DNA of 11,935 bases, taken from Mesorhizobium sp. (GTDB lineage: Bacteria; Pseudomonadota; Alphaproteobacteria; Rhizobiales; Rhizobiaceae). This document shows positions 7,967-11,935 of the stretch, piece by piece; positions within the stretch are counted from its first letter, which is position 1; each line of letters begins with the position of its first letter. The stretch covers positions 1 to 11,935 of the forward strand of contig JAUYMV010000012.1 in the NCBI GenBank assembly GCA_030698645.1, read 5' to 3'. Both the position numbers and the translations under genes were made by a program. The notes beneath the pieces were generated by a model. It searched no databases and had not been told where the DNA came from. It saw nothing but the letters and a program-made list of their open reading frames with translations.

Positions 7967-8019
7967 CCTTCTCCCCGTGCGGGAGAAGGTGGCCGAGCGA
8001 AGCGAGGTCGGATGAGGGT
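7967..8019 (+). repeat. Palindromic intergenic repeat, copy 1 (also a possible terminator)
   Basis: CCTTCTCCC (7967-7975), a 5-nt loop, then GGGAGAAGG (7981-7989): a perfect 9-bp stem. It is followed by GTGG, a second weaker CCGA...TCGG dyad and GGATGAGGGT. This layout is that of the short extragenic palindromes scattered through rhizobial genomes. It begins 10 nt after the stop of the hydrolase gene; the hairpin could end transcription, though no T tract follows. Confidence 0.75.
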
Positions 8020-8088
8020 GTTGCGTGGAGTGTGAACCCACAAGGCCGCCATCAATCCAAGATCGTCGCCGCCTCGTTTCTTCCAGCG

Positions 8089-8147
8089 CCCCTCCTCCGT
8101 CTCGGCGCGTTCCGCGCCGATCCACCTTCTCCCGCAAGGGGAGAAGG
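8089..8147 (-). repeat. Palindromic intergenic repeat, copy 2, inverted (also a possible terminator)
   Basis: On the minus strand this is CCTTCTCCC, a 5-nt loop and GGGAGAAGG (plus-strand 8125-8147), then GTGGA and a second perfect stem TCGGCGCG / CGCGCCGA (8102-8109 and 8113-8120), ending CGGAGGAGGGG, which matches the GGATGAGGG end of copy 1. It starts 8 nt after the stop codon of the alpha-hydroxy-acid oxidase, so each of the two convergent genes has a copy in the same orientation relative to itself. Confidence 0.75.
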
Positions 8148-8155
8148 AACACCGC

Positions 8156-9412
8156 TCATCCTGCCAGGCAACTCCCGTCCAGCCCGTCCGCCCGCGTCCT
8201 GCCGATCAGCGCGAGCGTCAGGTCGAACTCGGCAATGACGTTGCGGATCACCTCGCGCACACCGGCCTCTCCGGCGATCGCCAGGCCGTAGACATAGGGC
8301 CTGGCGAGCAGCACCGCGCGGGCGCCGAGCGCCAAGGCCTTCGCCACGTCCGCGCCCGATCGGATGCCCGAATCCAACAGCACCGGCATGTCGCCCGCCG
8401 CCGCGACCACGGAAGGCAGCGCGTCGAGCGTGGCGATCTCGCCGTCGACCTGCCGCCCGCCATGGTTGGAGACGACGATGCCGTCGACGCCATGTTCCCG
8501 TGCCAGCCGCGCGTCGTCGGCATGGCGGATGCCCTTCAGGAGGATCGGCAGCTTCGTCATGGCGCGCAGCCGCGCGATGTCGGACCAGGACAGATCGGGC
8601 CGCGAATAGGTCGCGGTGAAATGCGCCACCGCCGAGCGCATCTGGCCGATCGACAGGCCGAACTGCCGGCCCTTGCGGCGCAGGCTGAGCAGCGTGCCGA
8701 CGACGCCAAATCCCTTCGGCTTCAGCCCGGTTTCGGGCGGCCTGGCGGGGATCGCCGCGCGGAAGACCGGATCGGAGAGATATTGCGCCAACCCCTGCCC
8801 CCGCAGGAACGGCAGCGAAGCGCGGTCGAGGTCGCGCGGCCGCCAGCCGAGCAGCGTGGTGTCGAGCGTCACGACGATCGCCTCGCAGCCGCAGGCTTCC
8901 GCCCGCGCCACGACCGAGCGCACGAACGCGTCGTCGCTCGACCAGTAGAGCTGGAACCAGCGCGGCGCGGCGCCCATCGCGGCGGCGCAATCCTCCATCG
9001 CGACCGACGCCTGGTTGGAGAAGATGTAGCAGACGTTTTCCGCGGCCGCCGCGCGGGCCACCGCGAGATCCGCCTCCGGATGCGCCATTTCGAGCACGCC
9101 GATCGGCGCCAGCAGGACGGGCGCGGCGTGCCGGCGGCCGAAGAGTTCGACGGAGAGATCGCGCCGCGACACGTCGTTCAGCACGCGCGGCACGAAATGG
9201 TGGCGGTCGAAGGCGGCGCGGTTGGCGCGCATGGTGGCTTCCATGCCGGCGCCGCCGATCACATAGGCTGCCGTATCGGCGCTCATGACGGAAGCGGCCC
9301 GCGCCTCCAGCGCATCGGGCGCCACCGGCACCAACGGCCGCGCGCCGCCGACGCCCGGCACGTAGATTTGCATCTGGCGCAGGCGGCCGGGGGATGGCGA
9401 AGGAACGGTCAT
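8156..9412 (-). CDS. FMN-dependent alpha-hydroxy-acid oxidase, lactate 2-monooxygenase-like
   Basis: TIM-barrel flavoenzyme of 418 residues that oxidises a 2-hydroxyacid. The active-site block [10 protein letters not shown] is at 315-324 (catalytic His317, Arg320). Lys293 in LLKGI and LDSGIRSG at 346-353 bind FMN. WFQLYW is at 152-157 and [15 protein letters not shown] at 182-196, followed by PFLRG and Y.SDPVF. The GWRPRDL and SDPVF stretch resembles mycobacterial lactate 2-monooxygenase (L-lactate + O2 -> acetate + CO2) more than LldD or glycolate oxidase. IYVPGVGG near 16-23 matches the monooxygenase N-terminus. Start: ATG at 9412, no strong ribosome site; Met14 (MQIYVPG) is a possible alternative. 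It begins 43 nt behind the short phasin gene on the same strand. A plain lactate oxidase or an oxidase for another hydroxyacid is possible. Confidence 0.9.
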   Translation of the reverse strand: MTVPSPSPGRLRQMQIYVPGVGGARPLVPVAPDALEARAASVMSADTAAYVIGGAGMEATMRANRAAFDRHHFVPRVLNDVSRRDLSVELFGRRHAAPVLLAPIGVLEMAHPEADLAVARAAAAENVCYIFSNQASVAMEDCAAAMGAAPRWFQLYWSSDDAFVRSVVARAEACGCEAIVVTLDTTLLGWRPRDLDRASLPFLRGQGLAQYLSDPVFRAAIPARPPETGLKPKGFGVVGTLLSLRRKGRQFGLSIGQMRSAVAHFTATYSRPDLSWSDIARLRAMTKLPILLKGIRHADDARLAREHGVDGIVVSNHGGRQVDGEIATLDALPSVVAAAGDMPVLLDSGIRSGADVAKALALGARAVLLARPYVYGLAIAGEAGVREVIRNVIAEFDLTLALIGRTRADGLDGSCLAG

Positions 9413-9455
9413 GGAAGGCTACCGCCGCGCGCAATGAGCCAGAAACGTGCTGGAC

Positions 9456-9884
9456 CTACTTCTTGCCCATCCCGTCGCGCATTTCCTCCATCGCCTCTTT
9501 GATGCGGTTGCGCAGGATCTCGATGGTTTCGGTGGACGATTGGCGCACGACCTCGGCCATCTCGCTGGCGTTCTTGATCGCCGTCTCGAACGAGCGCTTG
9601 GCGAAATCTGCCTGCTTGGCCATCAGGTCCTGCGGATTGCCGGGCGCGCGAAAATTCTGCGCCATGTCGGTGACCTCGCGCAGCGTCTCCTGCAGGATCT
9701 CGCGCTGCTTGGCGAGCACCGACGAGGCGCCGGCGGTCGCGGCCTTGGCGGTCTTTTCGAGGGTCTCGAGGTTCTTGCGGTGATGCTCGACGATCTTCTC
9801 GACGTCGACATTCGGCATTTTGAGATCCTTGCCGAAGTTCTTGAACATGTCGATGAAGGAATCGGGGTCCTGCGACTTCGCCAT
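9456..9884 (-). CDS. Phasin family protein (granule-associated)
   Basis: Small, helical, Cys-free protein of 142 residues predicted to coat PHA granules. The N-terminal segment FIDMFKNFGKDLKMPNVDVE (10-29) is followed by heptad-rich amphipathic helices such as HRKNLETLEK, ASSVLAKQREILQETLREV (53-71) and QADFAKRSFETAI (91-103), ending in a Lys/Arg/Glu-rich tail, as in the short alphaproteobacterial phasins. I chose ATG 9884 because GGGAGG lies 8 nt upstream; the open frame to 9989 overlaps the end of the DUF445 gene and has no such site. It lies 76 nt after the DUF445 gene and 43 nt before the oxidase gene, so the three are probably co-transcribed. Confidence 0.88.
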   Translation of the reverse strand: MAKSQDPDSFIDMFKNFGKDLKMPNVDVEKIVEHHRKNLETLEKTAKAATAGASSVLAKQREILQETLREVTDMAQNFRAPGNPQDLMAKQADFAKRSFETAIKNASEMAEVVRQSSTETIEILRNRIKEAMEEMRDGMGKK

Positions 9885-9934
9885 TTTCTTGGCCTCCCTG
9901 CTGTCGGATCCGGGCGTCAACGCGTGCCGGACGG

Positions 9935-9953
9935 CCAGCTTAGGCGAAGCTGG
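9935..9953 (-). other. Hairpin between the DUF445 and phasin genes
   Basis: A perfect 7-bp inverted repeat (CCAGCTT and AAGCTGG, 5-nt loop) lies 7 nt past the DUF445 stop codon and about 50 nt before the phasin start. With no T tract it is more likely an mRNA-processing or stability element, or a weak attenuator, than a full terminator. It might also be chance. Confidence 0.35.
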
Positions 9954-9960
9954 AGCCACG

Positions 9961-11247
9961 TCAATCGCCGTAGAGCAGGCGCTCGGCAATGTGGATGCAA
10001 AGTCCCGCGAGTCCGCCGATGATCATGCCGTTGAAGCGGATGTACTGCAGGTCGCGGCCGACGTTCAGTTCGATGAGATGGGTCAGCTGGCCGAGGTCCC
10101 AGCCCTTGACCTGGGTGGCGATGAAGACCGACACGCCGCTTTTCTGGCTCTCCACGAAGGAGCCGAGCGCGACGACGAAACCCGCGTTCATGTCGGCGCG
10201 GATAGCCGGATCGGCGGCGAGCTGGCGGCCGATGTCGACGAACAGGCTGGCCAAGTGCATGCGGATGGTCGAATCGGGCGCCCTGGCATCCTGCTCCAGG
10301 AATGCGCGCAGGCTCTCCCACATGTCCTGCGCCAGGTCGTGCAGCTCGGGGCGCGCGAGGAAATCGCGCTTCAGCTTCTCGGCGCGTTTGGCGTAGGCCT
10401 TCGAGGTGCGCAGCTTCTCGACGAATCCGATGACGAAGCGGTCGAACTCGACGCGCATCGGATGATCGGGATCGGCCTTCACCTCCTCGAGCAGGGAACC
10501 GGCGGATGCGACGATCTTCTTCAGCAGATAGGCGTCGGCGCGAAACAGCTTGGCCAGCGATGGCAGTTCGTCGCGGATCTTGTCGCGGATGGCGTCCAGC
10601 GCATCGTCGTCGCCGAGGAACTTGGCAAATACCTTGATGATTTCGTCGAACAGCTTCTGGTGGCGGCGATCGTCGGTGAACGCGGTCAGCAGCTCGGCTG
10701 CAAGCGGCGCGATCCGGACCTTTTCGATCTGCTCGATCATGCGCTGCGTGATGAAGCCCTTGAGCCCGGAATCCTCGATCGCCGACACCGCCTGGGGCAC
10801 GAGCCGGGCAACGAAGCGCGACAGGCCGTCCGCGCGTTGCGGATCGGCCAGCCAGTCGGCGACGAGAGCGGCGAAATCCACCTTGCGCAATTGTTCGCCG
10901 ACCGGTCCGGGCGCGAGGAAATTGACCTCGATGAAGCGGCCGAGATTGTCGGCGATGCGCTCCTGGTTGGCCGGAATGATCGCGGTGTGCGGAATGGGCA
11001 GGCCGAGCGGGCGGCGGAACAGGGCCACCACGGCATACCAGTCGGCCAGGCCGCCGATGGCGGCGGCTTCCGCGAAAGCCGCGACGAAGGACAGCAGCGG
11101 ATAGCCTCCCTGCAGCGCGCGGGCGGCGAGAAATACCGCAAGGCACAGCACGAGCGCCGAGGTCGCGAGGAACTTGATGCGCCTCAGCGCCGCGAGCTTC
11201 TCCGCGTCGCCTTCGCCCGCATTCGCGTTAAGTGTGGGTTGCGCCAT
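9961..11247 (-). CDS. DUF445 (YjiN-like) membrane protein
   Basis: Function of the family is unknown. The 428-residue product matches the usual length of E. coli YjiN-like proteins (about 425). It has a first membrane segment at about 25-46, a second hydrophobic stretch at about 51-77 running into the family signature GGLADWYAVVALFRRPLGLP (65-84) and then PHTAIIP. A long, charged, mostly helical middle part follows (about 100-400), then a C-terminal hydrophobic segment (FNGMIIGGLAGLCIHIAE, about 405-422). It is probably an inner-membrane protein with a large helical domain between its anchors. Start: ATG at 11247 with AGGCGAG upstream; the frame runs on to a TTG at 11364 without support. It sits first in a unit with a phasin and faces a second phasin across a divergent promoter region, so a link to storage granules is possible but unproved. 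Confidence 0.92.
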   Translation of the reverse strand: MAQPTLNANAGEGDAEKLAALRRIKFLATSALVLCLAVFLAARALQGGYPLLSFVAAFAEAAAIGGLADWYAVVALFRRPLGLPIPHTAIIPANQERIADNLGRFIEVNFLAPGPVGEQLRKVDFAALVADWLADPQRADGLSRFVARLVPQAVSAIEDSGLKGFITQRMIEQIEKVRIAPLAAELLTAFTDDRRHQKLFDEIIKVFAKFLGDDDALDAIRDKIRDELPSLAKLFRADAYLLKKIVASAGSLLEEVKADPDHPMRVEFDRFVIGFVEKLRTSKAYAKRAEKLKRDFLARPELHDLAQDMWESLRAFLEQDARAPDSTIRMHLASLFVDIGRQLAADPAIRADMNAGFVVALGSFVESQKSGVSVFIATQVKGWDLGQLTHLIELNVGRDLQYIRFNGMIIGGLAGLCIHIAERLLYGD

Positions 11248-11401
11248 ATGTCGTCTCGCCTGGACCGGCCTGATGTAGCGGTTGTCGGTGCCGTTCGCCA
11301 CCGCAAGCAGACATCCTCCGCCCGGAATCGGCCCGCGCGCGGCGCCAGCGCGGCAGAGATGCAACTATTTAACTCTAAATTTCATATACTTGAGCGAAAT
11401 A

Positions 11402-11412
11402 GTGCAGTGCAC
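11402..11412. promoter_or_regulatory. Operator-like dyad 1, TGC-rich (PhaR-type candidate)
   Basis: GTGCA-G-TGCAC is a perfect 5-bp inverted repeat around one central base. TGC-rich dyads before phasin genes are the known kind of target for the PHB-responsive repressor PhaR in alphaproteobacteria. The assignment here rests on motif type and position only. Confidence 0.5.
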
Positions 11413-11424
11413 CAAAACTTTATG

Positions 11425-11435
11425 TTGCAATGCAC
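11425..11435. promoter_or_regulatory. Operator-like dyad 2, TGC-rich (PhaR-type candidate)
   Basis: TTGCA-A-TGCAC has the same TGCA-N-TGCA core as dyad 1. The centres are 23 bp apart (11407 and 11430), close to two helical turns, so two bound proteins could sit near the same face of the DNA. It is placed to block either candidate phasin promoter. Confidence 0.5.
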
Positions 11436-11521
11436 AATCGCCGTATCTATATGAGCATCATCCCCGGGCCAATGGTGGACGGGGCGCACCGTTGCTCCCA
11501 ATTTGAGGATGGAGAATCCAG

Positions 11522-11935
11522 ATGACCAAGACCGCAAAGACCAAATCCGCCGCCGAAGCCTACACCGAGTCCTTTGGCAAGGCCTTCGAGGCCGTGCAGG
11601 GCAAGATGGAAGTGCCGGCCGCCGCGCGCGACTTCGTCGTTCGCACCGCCGAAACCGTCAAGGAACGCGCCGAGACCGTTCATTCGGGCGCTGCGACCGT
11701 TGCCGGCAAGGCTGAACAGCTTGCAACCGCGTTCGTCGGCGGCTACGCCAATTTCGCCCGCGGCCTGATCGACGCTTCCCTCTCGAACGTCCAGCACGCG
11801 CTGTCGACCGTCGAAAAGGTCGCCACGGCCAAGTCGCTGAACGAGGCCATCCAGATCCAGTCGGATTACGTGCGTGAGAGCGCCCGCGTCAATTTCGACC
11901 GCGTCAAGTCGGCTGCCGAGATCGCTCGCACCACC
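11522..11935 (+). CDS. Phasin (Phasin_2-like), C-terminus beyond window
   Basis: Granule surface protein. From ATG 11522 there are 138 codons with no stop before the window ends. The N-terminus is Lys/Ala-rich (MTKTAKTKSAAEAYTESFGK); then comes MEVPAAARDFVVRTAETVKERAE at 29-51, a common opening of rhizobial phasins, and ATAKSLNEAIQIQSDYVRES at 101-120, the 'AKs..EaiqlQsdyvr' block of Phasin_2 proteins. It is Ala-rich with no Cys, and predicted almost wholly helical. GGAGA lies 6 nt before the ATG. Two TGCA-N-TGCA dyads 87-120 nt upstream suggest repression lifted by polymer, as for known phasins. It differs from the short phasin at 9456-9884, so the two are not recent duplicates. A few residues at the C-terminus are missing. 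Confidence 0.92.
   Translation, partial: MTKTAKTKSAAEAYTESFGKAFEAVQGKMEVPAAARDFVVRTAETVKERAETVHSGAATVAGKAEQLATAFVGGYANFARGLIDASLSNVQHALSTVEKVATAKSLNEAIQIQSDYVRESARVNFDRVKSAAEIARTT

Larger units (their letters stand above)
11248..11521. promoter_or_regulatory. Divergent control region between DUF445 and the second phasin
   Basis: 274 nt without a gene. The part from about 11360 to 11460 is clearly AT-richer than its surroundings, as expected for a promoter. Candidate -10 boxes on the plus strand are TATACT (11385-11390) and TATCTAT (11444-11450); neither has a clear -35 at the normal distance. Two TGCA-N-TGCA dyads and one lone TGCA (11360-11363) lie within it. The phasin start has GGAGA 6 nt upstream. 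Confidence 0.5.

Noticed and set aside
8052..9434. 460-codon minus-strand frame overlapping the oxidase
   Set aside because: Repeated Arg/Ala/Gly strings; the frame ending at 8156 contains the real FMN enzyme motifs.
8462..9502. 346-codon plus-strand open frame antisense to the hydroxyacid oxidase
   Set aside because: Arg/His/Ala-rich shadow without recognisable domain.
11248..11364. N-terminal extension of DUF445 from a TTG at 11364
   Set aside because: The 39 extra residues are Arg/Gly-rich with no family match; ATG 11247 gives the usual length.
9820..11454. 544-codon plus-strand open frame antisense to DUF445
   Set aside because: No family motif, no ribosome site, and it mirrors the codons of DUF445; explained by third-position GC bias.
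1..11935. Defence system, phage, CRISPR or mobile-gene content
   Set aside because: No nuclease, recombinase, transposase, toxin-antitoxin pair or spaced direct repeats were seen on either strand.

Overview
The window is GC-rich, gene-dense DNA that reads as alphaproteobacterial chromosome. It most resembles Hyphomicrobiales (Mesorhizobium/Phyllobacteriaceae-like). This rests on two rhizobial-style phasins, short CCTTCTCCC/GGGAGAAGG intergenic palindromes of a type common in that order, and a DUF445 protein. The taxon is an inference from gene content and was not tested. No tRNA, rRNA, CRISPR array, transposase or phage gene is visible. Ten protein genes fill almost the whole window, and the phosphoketolase and the last phasin run off the two ends.

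Layout: (1) Positions 1-5440, minus strand, read in the order MaoC-type enoyl-CoA hydratase, class II-type PHA synthase (phaC), mcl-type intracellular PHA depolymerase (phaZ), acetate kinase (ackA) and phosphoketolase (xfp, N-terminal 324 codons only). The hydratase and phaC are 4 nt apart, and ackA and xfp overlap as ATGA. The phaC-phaZ and phaZ-ackA gaps are about 120 nt, so the five genes may be one operon or two to three units. (2) Positions 5628-7956, plus strand, divergent: a WS/DGAT-type acyltransferase (wax ester/triacylglycerol synthase) followed by an alpha/beta hydrolase with a GWSLG box. (3) Positions 7967-8147: two copies of a palindromic intergenic repeat in opposite orientation, one just behind each of two convergent genes. 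(4) Positions 8156-11247, minus strand, read in the order DUF445 membrane protein, short phasin, FMN-dependent alpha-hydroxy-acid oxidase of the lactate 2-monooxygenase type. (5) Positions 11248-11521: an AT-richer divergent control region with two TGCA-N-TGCA dyads, then a second phasin on the plus strand that is cut by the window end.

Read together, this is a carbon-storage locus. The hydratase can supply (R)-3-hydroxyacyl-CoA from beta-oxidation to PhaC. PhaZ can mobilise the polymer and the phasins can coat granules. The WS/DGAT and its neighbouring hydrolase suggest a second, neutral-lipid store beside PHA. Phosphoketolase/acetate kinase, and possibly the lactate oxidase, feed acetyl-phosphate/acetate, linking sugar and lactate carbon to the C2 pool. 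Enzyme family calls are strong. Substrate chain lengths, operon limits and the joint 'storage island' reading are inference. I saw no clearly new enzyme system. The most unusual points are the gene combination, DUF445 placed between two phasins, and the paired operator-like sites before the phasin.
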